Shown here piece after piece: positions 24,419 through 32,323 of a stretch of DNA of 64,000 nt. Source of the stretch: Aldehydirespirator sp965116195. Lineage in GTDB: Bacteria > Actinomycetota > Acidimicrobiia > Acidimicrobiales > Aldehydirespiratoraceae. The stretch spans positions 2,542,001 to 2,606,000 of the forward strand of contig OZ220491.1 in the NCBI GenBank assembly GCA_965116195.1, read 5' to 3'. A model generated the notes under the pieces. It was not told where the DNA came from, did not search any database, and saw only the letters and a list, made by a program, of their open reading frames with translations. The stretch's first letter is position 1, and the number at the start of each line of letters is the position of its first letter. A program made the translations under genes and the position numbers.

Positions 24419-25951
24419 TCAGTTCAGGTTCAGGGCGGCGAGCGGGTCGGGATCGCCCGGGCGCATCCGTCCTGTAAAAAGTACGGCCACCCGCTCACCG
24501 GCGGCGATGCCCGCACCCTCCGAGTTGCTGCTTGCCTCGTTCAGGGCCAGCAGCCCACCAAGGCCCGACGCTCCGGTGGGGCACACATCAATACCGGTGT
24601 GGACATGAGCAAGACGGTGAGCGCAGCGGAGGTTCTGCTCGGAGGCGACCAGAGGCCAACCACCCGACATCAGCATGGCCTCAACGATCTGTACCCAGTC
24701 GTAGGTGATGTCGTCAAGGATGCCGGACGCATACGACCACGGCTCCTGCTCCCAAGCTCGCATGTAATGACCGGGATGATCACGCAGCCGACGCAACACG
24801 TTGCCCAACTGATCGTCACCCAGCGGGCCCAGTTGCACAGCGATTCTGGCACGCCACCGGTTACCCGTGACACTCACGGTTGCCGGCGCAGCCAAGCGAC
24901 TCTGATCAACCAGGTGAAACCTGTCCACTTCCACAGGAGACCGGTCCACTTCCTCAACTGGTTGAGCAATGGTGGCTGTCGGGTCCTGCCCAAGCGCTTC
25001 CTCCACCGAGTGCTGATATTCACCATCGGCAAGTCCTGAACCGTGCAGTTCCAATGCCAGCGTGTCCCAGGCCCGCACCAGAGGATGATTGCCCCGGGGT
25101 TGCACGGCATGGACGGTGGGCATACGGGTCAGATCGCCACGGGACACGGCTGCAGCCAGGCCGGTCACGACCGCGGTGGCCAGAGCACCGCCGCCGACCT
25201 GCACGAACAAGCGGTCAAGGCGAGCCGGCCGAGCACCGGCGTGTGCGACCAAGGTGTCAACCATCTCCCATGCCAACGTTCGGCCTCCATCGATAGCTGC
25301 CGGGGTCTCGGTGCCCTGACACGAGAACGGCACCGCCCCGGCCCCGATGGCAGACAGCATGGCGTGATGAGCCGGGTCGCCAACCACGCCCGACTCACGC
25401 TCGCAGCGCAACACCCTGCCGCCCAGATCGGTGATCTGTGCCACCACAGCGTCGTTGGCCCAAGTCGGCACATACACGTCGAGACTTCGACCGACGGCCC
25501 GGGCAACCACCGCCGCAGCCAGTGCCGCATTGCCACAGCTGGCAATGACATATGGCGGCTCCTTGCTGACCGCCGCAACACCTCCACCTGACGCATCATG
25601 CTCTGGCGCGGCCCGACCTTGAGCCACACCTTGACCCGAAACAGGACGATCTGTCCTGCCGCTGAGGCAATGACCCAGGGCGACACCGAAGAGGTGTCGG
25701 GCCTTGTGCGATCCGGACACATTGCCCGTCTCGTCCTTGACCCACAACTCGGCATTGCCGATACCAACCGCCTCGGCCAGAGCCGGGGCCGCAGCGAACG
25801 GTGTCGGCTCGAAGCCGTGCCCCTCAATACTCGCCACCGCCTCGTCAAGCTCGCCGACGGCTCTCAGCAGTTCGCTGCCCGCCACAACGCCGTTTTCCAC
25901 CAGGTGGTGAGCCTCCAGCCTGGATGCATAGCGCTCAAAAGTCGAACTCAC
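24419..25951 (-). CDS. PLP-dependent enzyme of the threonine synthase/cysteine synthase fold
   Basis: 510 residues. The N-terminal half has ELWVKDETGNVSGSHKARHL, whose Lys is the expected Schiff-base residue, then VIASCGNAALAAAVVARAVG, a phosphate/substrate loop, and LFVQVGGGALATAVVTG, the glycine-rich PLP phosphate cup. The fold is the tryptophan synthase beta/threonine synthase superfamily. Near the C-terminus VCPTGASGLGGLLAL is a second conserved loop. A threonine synthase or ammonia-lyase type reaction is likely, but substrate is not readable from sequence. The Gly/Ala-rich insertion around residue 105-125 may be a small expansion. A second, unrelated PLP enzyme follows in the same orientation after a 585-bp repeat region. 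Confidence 0.8.
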   Translation of the reverse strand: MSSTFERYASRLEAHHLVENGVVAGSELLRAVGELDEAVASIEGHGFEPTPFAAAPALAEAVGIGNAELWVKDETGNVSGSHKARHLFGVALGHCLSGRTDRPVSGQGVAQGRAAPEHDASGGGVAAVSKEPPYVIASCGNAALAAAVVARAVGRSLDVYVPTWANDAVVAQITDLGGRVLRCERESGVVGDPAHHAMLSAIGAGAVPFSCQGTETPAAIDGGRTLAWEMVDTLVAHAGARPARLDRLFVQVGGGALATAVVTGLAAAVSRGDLTRMPTVHAVQPRGNHPLVRAWDTLALELHGSGLADGEYQHSVEEALGQDPTATIAQPVEEVDRSPVEVDRFHLVDQSRLAAPATVSVTGNRWRARIAVQLGPLGDDQLGNVLRRLRDHPGHYMRAWEQEPWSYASGILDDITYDWVQIVEAMLMSGGWPLVASEQNLRCAHRLAHVHTGIDVCPTGASGLGGLLALNEASSNSEGAGIAAGERVAVLFTGRMRPGDPDPLAALNLN

Positions 25952-26536
25952 ATCTCACCCCGCACGCTGACCGTCGCGGCAGTCACCCAGTCCCCCGTTA
26001 GCCGGGCGCAGCACTCCGAACTCACGTCTCACCCTGCACGCTGACCGTTGCACCAACCACCCAGCCCCGCAACCAGAGCAAACCCACACCAGTACCAATC
26101 GCCGAGCGGTGCGGGCAACACCCAGCCCCGCAACCAGAGCAAACCCACACCAGTACCAATCGCCGAGCGGTGCGGGCAACACCCAGCCCCGCAACCAGAG
26201 CAAACCCACACCAGTACCAATCGCCGAGCGGTGCGGGCAACACCCAGCCCCGCAACCAGAGCAAACCCACACCAGTACCAATCGCCGAGCGGTGCGGGCA
26301 ACACCCAGCCCCGCAACCAGAGCAAACCCACACCAGTACCAATCGCCGAGCGGTGCGGGCAACACCCAGCCCCGCAAACAGGGCAAACCCGGTCGGAACT
26401 CCGGGACAGCCCGCACGCTGACCGTCGCAACGGTCACCAAGTCCACACCAGCACGGTGAGCGTACACGGTCACGTTCATCGCCGCCGCGACGCGACAGTC
26501 GCAACGGTCACCAGGCCCACACCAGCACGGTGAGCT
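25952..26536. repeat. 61-bp tandem array (5.5 copies) with flanking older repeats
   Basis: Units beginning ACCCAGCCCCGCAACCAGAG start at 26059, 26120, 26181, 26242, 26303 and 26364 (partial); the full copies are essentially identical. Because 61 is not divisible by 3 and the unit lacks stops, long frames are open on both strands, but none looks like a protein. Flanks carry a diverged unit (CGCACGCTGACCGTCGC, GGTCACCA, CACACCAGCACGGTGAGC) repeated twice up to the stop of the next gene at 26537. Confidence 0.92.
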
Positions 26537-28114
26537 TCAGTCATCGTCTCTGGCACCGGTGCGTCCGTTGAACTCGATGATCAGTTCGTCCCAGTCATTT
26601 GTGAAGTGGCGCATCTGATCCCAGAAGCGTTGGTCTCGCCGAATCACGAAATCCTCCAAGGCGGTGCCCTGCTGTTCCACCCAGGTGAAATAGCCGAGGT
26701 TGAAGATGCGACGCCGCTCGGGTTCCGAGCAGACCAGGTGCTGCACCTCACCTCCAGCGCCCGAGACCAAGCCCCGCCCGAACGCTGCTGTTGCAGCCGC
26801 ATCGTCGTAGCCACCCCGGTGATGGCGGCCGATGTAGGCCTCCCGCTCAGCGTCATACAGTTCGGATCCGTCGGTGGCCACCGTCACGATCACGTCGTCG
26901 CGGCCCATGTCGTGGGCTTGGGCAACAGCGATGGCGGCCAGGGCGTTGCACGACGACGAATAACCCAGATGGGTGAGCGCTTCCACCAGGACAGCGTCCA
27001 GCCCGGCACGATCCACCAGATGGTCACGTCCCGCACCGGTGTTGAACAGCACGTCAAGCGAGTCGGTGCACACATCGCTCACGGCCACCACATCGTCGGT
27101 GTTCATCACATTGTGGATCAGCGGTACATGCTTGTCACCGATGCCTTGGATGTTGTGCTCGCCAAAGCCGTTTTCGAGCAGGGTCGGACACTCCAACGCC
27201 TCGGCGGCCACGATCCGGCAGCCGTGACGCTCCTTGAGGTAGTCGCCGGTACCCAGAGTCCCTGCCGAGCCCGATGCGGACACGAAGGCAGCCAGTCGTG
27301 AACCGGGCCGGTCAACCGCAACATGCTCATACAACCGTTCCAACGCAGGCCCGGTGACGCTGTAATGGCCCAGGTGGTTTGCGAACTCCGAGAACTGGTT
27401 GATGATCACGTTGACGGGATCAAGTTCCATCTGGTTGCAGGCGTCGTAGATCTCTTTCACATTGGACTCGGTTCCCGGCGTGCGCACGATGTCGTTGACA
27501 GGGTCAAGCGTCCACTGCTCCAACCAGTCGAAGCGAGCCTTGCTCATGCCCGCAGGCAGCACTGCGACCCCCCGGCAGTCCATGATCCGACTGATGGCCA
27601 CCCCACCCCGGGCATAGTTGCCGGTGGAGGGCCATATGGCCCGGTGCCGGGTGGGATCGAAACGACCTGTGACCAGCCTCGGAGCCAAACAGGCGTAAGC
27701 GGCCAGGACCTTGTGGGCACGGATCATGGGGAAGCGGTTGCCCAGGGCCAGCACTATGCGAGCCTCAACGCCGGTCATCTCAGGCGGCAGTTCCACAAAG
27801 TCGGGCACAGCGTGCGGGCCGGTGCCGTCGAGGTGACCGAACCAGTGCACCCGGAACAGGTTGGCCGCATCAGGTTCGTTGCGGTCAACACCTGCCAGTG
27901 CCGCAAGCCGGGCCGCGGGGATGATGGCCGGGTCACGCAACTCAGCAAACGTTGGCAGAGCGATCCGGCGGTCGCAGAAACGCCTGACGGTGTTGGCGTA
28001 GGCATCGTCATCAACGACCTCAGCGACAAGACCAAGCGAGCGGTGAGCCCTGGTCACCTCGGCATCGGTATCGGCAGGGACATTGACATAGCTGTCGGCA
28101 CAGGGTTTTGTCAT
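26537..28114 (-). CDS. PLP-dependent enzyme, cysteine synthase-like superfamily
   Basis: 525 residues. It belongs to the PALP fold: IWPSTGNYARGGVAISRIM carries the substrate loop, and FVSASGSAGTLGTGDYLKER is the glycine-rich PLP phosphate loop. The N-terminus has a short FGHLDGTGPHAV region and the C-terminus FNLGYFTWVEQQG, typical of a long (~500-residue) family of uncharacterised PLP enzymes distinct from the 24419 gene. I cannot assign the substrate. Start ATG at 28114. The gene lies between two repeat arrays, so it is probably its own transcription unit. Confidence 0.75.
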   Translation of the reverse strand: MTKPCADSYVNVPADTDAEVTRAHRSLGLVAEVVDDDAYANTVRRFCDRRIALPTFAELRDPAIIPAARLAALAGVDRNEPDAANLFRVHWFGHLDGTGPHAVPDFVELPPEMTGVEARIVLALGNRFPMIRAHKVLAAYACLAPRLVTGRFDPTRHRAIWPSTGNYARGGVAISRIMDCRGVAVLPAGMSKARFDWLEQWTLDPVNDIVRTPGTESNVKEIYDACNQMELDPVNVIINQFSEFANHLGHYSVTGPALERLYEHVAVDRPGSRLAAFVSASGSAGTLGTGDYLKERHGCRIVAAEALECPTLLENGFGEHNIQGIGDKHVPLIHNVMNTDDVVAVSDVCTDSLDVLFNTGAGRDHLVDRAGLDAVLVEALTHLGYSSSCNALAAIAVAQAHDMGRDDVIVTVATDGSELYDAEREAYIGRHHRGGYDDAAATAAFGRGLVSGAGGEVQHLVCSEPERRRIFNLGYFTWVEQQGTALEDFVIRRDQRFWDQMRHFTNDWDELIIEFNGRTGARDDD

Positions 28115-28229
28115 GTCTTCAGTATCACGCTCAAATCCGCTGACCGGCGCACCCAGGCGTTGTCACCACTTGACCACCACCACAACGAACCCGGGCAGTT
28201 CGCTTGTCCAATGGCTGCCAACTCGGTGG

Positions 28230-28441
28230 GCTGTCACCCGGGGGCAGGAGCCCCGAACCCGTAACACGCCCCCCGAGAACTCCCCTGAGGGGCTGTCACC
28301 CGTCACCCGGGGGCAGGAGTCAGTGCCCTTGGACGACCCCAGGGGGATACAAGCTGTCACCCGTCACCCGGGGGCAGGAGGTAGGTGGTGTGGAATGCTT
28401 GATGGGTACTACGGCTGTCACCCGTCACCCGGGGGCAGGAG
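28230..28441. CRISPR. CRISPR-like mini-array: 28-bp repeats with 33-bp unrelated spacers
   Basis: Three identical 28-bp repeats (start GCTGTCACCC, end GGGGGCAGGAG) lie at ~28292, 28353 and 28414. The two intervals are both 33 bp and share no visible similarity with each other. A degenerate copy missing 7 bp is at 28230. The repeat has a partial dyad (CTGTCACC..GGGGGCAG, one mismatch, one G-T). No cas gene is in the window and this genome is rich in minisatellites, so it may only mimic an array; it ends 2 bp before a ligase stop codon. The rest of 28115-28229 is empty. Confidence 0.3.
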
Positions 28442-28443
28442 GG

Positions 28444-30012
28444 TCAAATGGCCCGGTCGTGGCCTTTCCAGTAGGTGTCACGCAACTTGCGCTTGTAGAG
28501 CTTGCCGTTGGGATCACGGGGCATCTCGGTGGTGTAGTCCACCGAGCGTGGCAACTTCAGCCGTGCCAGTCGGCCCTGCAGCCACTCAAGGATGGTTGCG
28601 GTGGTTGCATCACCGGGCACCCAACCGTCACGCAACTCGATCACTGCCTTGATTTCCTCGCCCGTGTCGGCGTTGGGGACACCAAACACAGCGGCGTCGC
28701 CCACCGCTGGGTGCTGCACCAGTTCTCCCTCGATCTCGGCGGGGTAGATGTTGACCCCGCCGACAATGATCATGTCGTTGGCCCGGTCATTGAGGAACAG
28801 GTAACCGTCGGCATCGAGGTAGCCGATGTCACCCACTGTGAAGAACCCACGCAGTCGGCTGGCCGCAGTCTTGGCGGTATCGCCCTTGTACTCAAAGACC
28901 ATTCCCGGCATCTTCATGTACACCGTCCCGGACTCCCCGGGCGGCTGGTCCTGGCCGTTGTCGTCCACGACGATCACCTCACAGCCGGGCCAGGCCCGTC
29001 CCACCGTGCCTGGTCGCTGCAACCACTCCGCAGCCGAGACCACTGTGCCACCGCCTTCGGTAGCGGCGTAGTACTCCCAGATACTGTCGCCCCACCATTC
29101 GATCATGCGCCGTTTGGTCTCCACCGGACAGGGGGCTGCGGCATGCACCATTGCCCTCAACGAGGACACGTCATAGCCGGCCCGCACCTCGGCGGGGAGT
29201 TGCAGCAGTCGGTTGAACATGGTGGGCACCATGTGCGAACTCGTCACCCGGTAACGCTCGATGCGCTCCAGCGCGCCCTGCGCGCTCCAGCGGTCCATCA
29301 ACACCACGGTGTGACCCATGTGAAGAGACATCGTGGTCCAGTTGTTGACGGCGGTGTGATACAGCGGTGCCTGGGTGAGTTGCACGTTGCCGTCGTGAGG
29401 TATGCCCCCGAACAGCATCAACAACCGACCTGCTGTGGACGCAGATTCGTCGGGCGGGCGCGGATCAAGTTCTCGCTTGACACCTTTGGGCCGTCCGGTT
29501 GTGCCTGACGTGTAGAACATGTATGACCCCGTGGCCAGATGCTCGGGATCGGGCCGCTCGCCGGTGTGTCCAGCCGTCAACTCGTCAAAGCTGCGGTAGC
29601 CCTCAACGGCACCGCCCACACAAAAGCGGTTCGCCTCGGGCGTGACACAACCGTCCAGCGCCTTGACAGCTTCGTCGCCGAACCGTTGATGCACGATGAA
29701 CGCCTTGGTCTCGGCGTCGTTGACGATGTAACCGATCTCGGCTCCCAAGAAATGCCAGTTGATCGTGGTCACATAAAGGCCGCTCTGATAGGCGGCCAGG
29801 CACATCGCCAACTGTTCAAAGCCGTTGGGCAGCAGGGTGGTGACCTGGTCACCTTTGCTGAGACCTGCCTGGCGCAGACCGTGCGACACCTGATTGGTGA
29901 GCGCAGCCAACTCGCCGAATGTCATCTGCTGGTGATCGGGGTCAACCACAGCGAGTGCGTCGGGATCTGCTTGGGCGATGCTCCACAGGCCCAAGGCATC
30001 AGTGTTAGCCAT
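28444..30012 (-). CDS. AMP-dependent fatty acyl-CoA/aryl-CoA ligase
   Basis: 522 residues. AMP-binding motifs: MFYTSGTTGRPKGVKRE (P-loop-like A3), YYAATEGGG (A5), GFFTVGDIGYLDADGYL (A7) and NDMIIVGGVNIYP (A8), ending with PRDPNGKLYKRKLRD (A10 Lys). It activates a carboxylic acid to its acyl-AMP then CoA thioester in the cytoplasm. The His-rich stretch APLYHTAVNNWTTMSLHMG is shared with FadD-like ligases. A second ligase of another subfamily is at 32324, and an enoyl-CoA hydratase lies between, pointing to acyl or side-chain degradation. Substrate unknown. Confidence 0.9.
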   Translation of the reverse strand: MANTDALGLWSIAQADPDALAVVDPDHQQMTFGELAALTNQVSHGLRQAGLSKGDQVTTLLPNGFEQLAMCLAAYQSGLYVTTINWHFLGAEIGYIVNDAETKAFIVHQRFGDEAVKALDGCVTPEANRFCVGGAVEGYRSFDELTAGHTGERPDPEHLATGSYMFYTSGTTGRPKGVKRELDPRPPDESASTAGRLLMLFGGIPHDGNVQLTQAPLYHTAVNNWTTMSLHMGHTVVLMDRWSAQGALERIERYRVTSSHMVPTMFNRLLQLPAEVRAGYDVSSLRAMVHAAAPCPVETKRRMIEWWGDSIWEYYAATEGGGTVVSAAEWLQRPGTVGRAWPGCEVIVVDDNGQDQPPGESGTVYMKMPGMVFEYKGDTAKTAASRLRGFFTVGDIGYLDADGYLFLNDRANDMIIVGGVNIYPAEIEGELVQHPAVGDAAVFGVPNADTGEEIKAVIELRDGWVPGDATTATILEWLQGRLARLKLPRSVDYTTEMPRDPNGKLYKRKLRDTYWKGHDRAI

Positions 30013-30014
30013 GA

Positions 30015-30458
30015 CTACCAGTCTGCCATCTCTACGCTACCCGCCGAGCCGACGTTGGATCGGGACAAGAACGTCAGATCATACACCTTGTTGAGCGTTT
30101 GCCCGAACCTGAAAATAGCTTCGGGCAGTTGCTCAGATGAGGTATCAAGATAAAACATGCCGTCGTTGTAGATGACTTCGCTCTCGGCGGTGATTCGCTC
30201 AAACAGTGCTCCCCGTGTTCCCGTCAAAAACGAGTCGATATTGTGATCGTAGCTGATGTGCATAAGCGTGTGACCACAGTCAGACAAACGGAGACCACCG
30301 GAGGGAGCCTCGGACAAATGGAAGGGGTAGCCATCTCCGTCAGGGAACGTGAAGTGCGTCCTTAACATCAGTTTGCCGTCCGGACGACGCTCAACCCGAA
30401 CATCCTCACAAAGCCGCTCACACAACCGAGTCTGTAGCGCTTGTTCGTCAATAGTCAT
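30015..30458 (-). CDS. DUF1828-like small protein
   Basis: 147 residues. The N-terminal ~75 residues (LMLRTHFTFPDGDGYPFHL followed by LRLSDCGHTLMHIS) match the DUF1828 pattern of a strand-rich domain, found in small proteins of unknown function. The start ATG at 30458 overlaps the stop of the upstream gene (ATGA), so the two are coupled. It stops 3 bp before the ligase start, but the pair shows a lower-GC composition than the ligase. In my recollection such proteins are often next to DUF6978-like proteins, as here; the function, possibly toxin-antitoxin or defence, is not established. Confidence 0.65.
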   Translation of the reverse strand: MTIDEQALQTRLCERLCEDVRVERRPDGKLMLRTHFTFPDGDGYPFHLSEAPSGGLRLSDCGHTLMHISYDHNIDSFLTGTRGALFERITAESEVIYNDGMFYLDTSSEQLPEAIFRFGQTLNKVYDLTFLSRSNVGSAGSVEMADW

Positions 30459-30982
30459 GTCTGAAGCCTCAGCTGTTCGCCTTCGGGCTGCATTATTCCA
30501 ATCAGATTATAGTCGCTTATCAGACATCCAAAAGCGCCATCAAGTGTGGAGAACCGGTCAGTTGCATCCGCGTGTGACTCAGGTTTCTTTCCTGATGCGA
30601 TGGCCTTTACTGTAGCTCGATGGATGTGCGGTCGGTACTCTATACCGCCATGCTTGTGGCTGGGTCCGTTGTAGCGAGCCAGTGTCAGCCGAGAACCTGT
30701 GGTTGGAAGATACGCAATCCCGCAGGAGAAGTCACTTTCATCTAGTAGGTTCTGTCGCAGATAAACTTCAAAGCGACCGTTCTCGTCGCCCGTCGCTTGG
30801 TGGGTGCGCTGACGGTGACCCGGCTTTTTCACCCAACGAGCACCCGCCTTTTCTACGCGCTTGTGCATCGTGCGAAGAGTGGAGAGTTCTTCTTCACTGT
30901 AAAGTCGCCCGGTCACGTACTGCATGGTAGCAAGCGCTTCGGCTGGGTGACGTGCGGATGACGTCTTGCAGGTAACGAGCAC
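30455..30982 (-). CDS. DUF6978-like protein
   Basis: 175 residues. The segment LARYNGPSHKHGGIEYRPHI with HRATVKAIASGKKPE and DRFSTLDGAFGCLISDYNL resembles the DUF6978 family, whose members carry a conserved RYNGxSHxH and HIHxAT string. The paired His residues look like a possible metal or nuclease site, but that is inference. It is the first gene of a two-gene coupled unit with the DUF1828-like gene. Divergent from the enoyl-CoA hydratase. The first ~19 residues (to AEALATM) may be untranslated if the ATG at residue 20 is used. Confidence 0.6.
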   Translation of the reverse strand: MLVTCKTSSARHPAEALATMQYVTGRLYSEEELSTLRTMHKRVEKAGARWVKKPGHRQRTHQATGDENGRFEVYLRQNLLDESDFSCGIAYLPTTGSRLTLARYNGPSHKHGGIEYRPHIHRATVKAIASGKKPESHADATDRFSTLDGAFGCLISDYNLIGIMQPEGEQLRLQT

Positions 30983-31083
30983 GAGGTATGGTCATGGCGA
31001 CCGGAGATCCCGACCTTGTCGGGGCGGGGGGCCCGATTCACTCGTGGCGACTTTGGCGGGGGGCTTGGTTGAGCGTGACAACT

Positions 31084-31953
31084 ATGGGTGTCGGCGGCTT
31101 GGGTGGCGGTAGCTTGACGGATGTGGCTAGCGGGCGTCCTGTTGATGAACAGGTCCGACTTGAGTATCGGGACAAGGTGGCGTGGATCACCATTGACCGG
31201 CCCGAGGCGGGCAATGCCCTCAATCCTCCGTGCCGTGACCGCATCCGCGACATCCTCAACGGCCTGAACACCAGCCACCGGGCGCGCTGTGCGGTAATCA
31301 CCGCCGCCGGCAGTCGCTTCTTTTGCACCGGTGCCGACCTGCGCCACGATTACGGGCCTGCCGACCGCTCTGATGACGTGCCGGAGCGCATTGTGGGCGA
31401 TGCCCGGCGCATGATGCTTGACGGTCAGTACTCGCTGTTTGACGCGCTGCTCGGCTGCGACGTGCCGGTGATTGCTGCGGTCAACGGCACCGCCGCCGGC
31501 ATGGGCTCGCATCTGGCCCTGGCCTGTGATCTGGTGATTGCCGGTGATCAGGCCAAGTTTGTGGAAGTGTTCGCCCGCCGCGGCCTGGTGCCCGATGCGC
31601 TCGGCCCGTGGCTGTTGCCACGCATCATCGGCGTGCGCCGCACCATGGAGCTGTTCCTGCTGGCCGATGACCTGCCCGCGAACCGGGCCCACGAGTACGG
31701 CCTGGTGAACCGGGTGGTGCCACACGACGAGGTGCAGGCCGCTGCTGCGGAGTGGGCTGAACGCCTGGCTGTCGGCCCGACCCGTTCATTCATGCTGACC
31801 AAGTGGCTGGTCAACCGCAGCCTTGACACCGACCGGGCCACAATGTCTCACGATGAGGCCGTTGCTGTGGAACTGAACACCGCAACGCACGACTCAGCCG
31901 AGGGTGTGACCGCCTTCCAGCAGCGCCGCCCCCCCAACTGGCAGGGCTACTGA
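31084..31953 (+). CDS. Enoyl-CoA hydratase/isomerase family protein
   Basis: 289 residues from ATG 31084; an upstream ATG at 30988 would add 32 residues with no similarity to the family. Crotonase fold: VAWITIDRPEAGNALNPPCR at the N-terminus, AAGSRFFCTGADLRHDYG and DVPVIAAVNGTAAGMGSHLA as the oxyanion-hole strands, and FVEVFARRGLVPDALGPWLL carrying the usual second acid region. It would hydrate or isomerise an enoyl-CoA in acyl degradation. It sits between two acyl-CoA ligases, consistent with a catabolic neighbourhood. The 3' end overlaps a convergent P450 shard by a few bases. Confidence 0.88.
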   Translation: MGVGGLGGGSLTDVASGRPVDEQVRLEYRDKVAWITIDRPEAGNALNPPCRDRIRDILNGLNTSHRARCAVITAAGSRFFCTGADLRHDYGPADRSDDVPERIVGDARRMMLDGQYSLFDALLGCDVPVIAAVNGTAAGMGSHLALACDLVIAGDQAKFVEVFARRGLVPDALGPWLLPRIIGVRRTMELFLLADDLPANRAHEYGLVNRVVPHDEVQAAAAEWAERLAVGPTRSFMLTKWLVNRSLDTDRATMSHDEAVAVELNTATHDSAEGVTAFQQRRPPNWQGY

Positions 31954-32110
31954 CGGCACTGAGGTTGCACCGGCGGCTCAAAGCGCAGCCCCTCTTCCAC
32001 CGCAGAAGGGATCAGGGTACGGTCGGCCCGCAACCGGGCAGGCTCCTCAGGGTCTGCGACGATCTTCAACAGCAGTTCATCGCCCGTCACCCGGGATCGT
32101 TCTCGGCATG
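31947..32110 (-). pseudogene. Cytochrome P450 shard with internal deletion (K-helix)
   Basis: Minus-strand frame: TGDELLLKIVADPEEPARLR, then ADRTLIPSAVEEGLRFEPPVQ. The last part is the P450 K-helix with its ExxR motif (EEGLR). The first part (TGDELLLKIVxDP) is the N-terminal prefix also seen at 13110. The two are joined directly, so most of the protein is deleted, and no heme-binding Cys remains. The block lies downstream of inverted-repeat copy B just as the 13110 shard lies downstream of copy A. Confidence 0.75.
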
Positions 32111-32147
32111 GATTCCGGTCGTTGATTTTCATCAGCAGGAAGATTTC

Positions 32148-32308
32148 ATGGATACGAGATAGCATACCACTTCCATGACAAATCACGACAAATCATGTCA
32201 ACTCCTACCTCGCCGCTCTGTCTCTTGGCCGTCGTCGCACTCCTCTCGCTGCTGTGGTGATGCCTACCCTACCAACAGGCGCACACCGGCGAGCCCATGC
32301 CACCCTGT
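32148..32308 (-). repeat. 161-bp dispersed inverted repeat, copy B
   Basis: Reverse-complement match to 12513-12673, including the double TGATTTGTC element (32174-32197) and the TATGCT box. Here the coiled-coil gene that follows copy A is absent; instead the sequence runs within ~40 bp into the P450 prefix. It forms the region upstream of the acyl-CoA synthetase starting at 32324. Confidence 0.8.
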
Positions 32309-32323
32309 CGTAAGCTGACACCT

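Noticed and set aside
26048..26533. Long open frames on both strands across the 61-bp array
   Set aside because: They follow only from a stop-free repeat whose length is not a multiple of three; all frames give repetitive proteins with no family, and no ribosome-binding site is present.
31947..32186. Intact small gene of 79 residues
   Set aside because: The N-terminal part is the inverse of a regulatory repeat and the rest is a deleted P450; it has no functional core.
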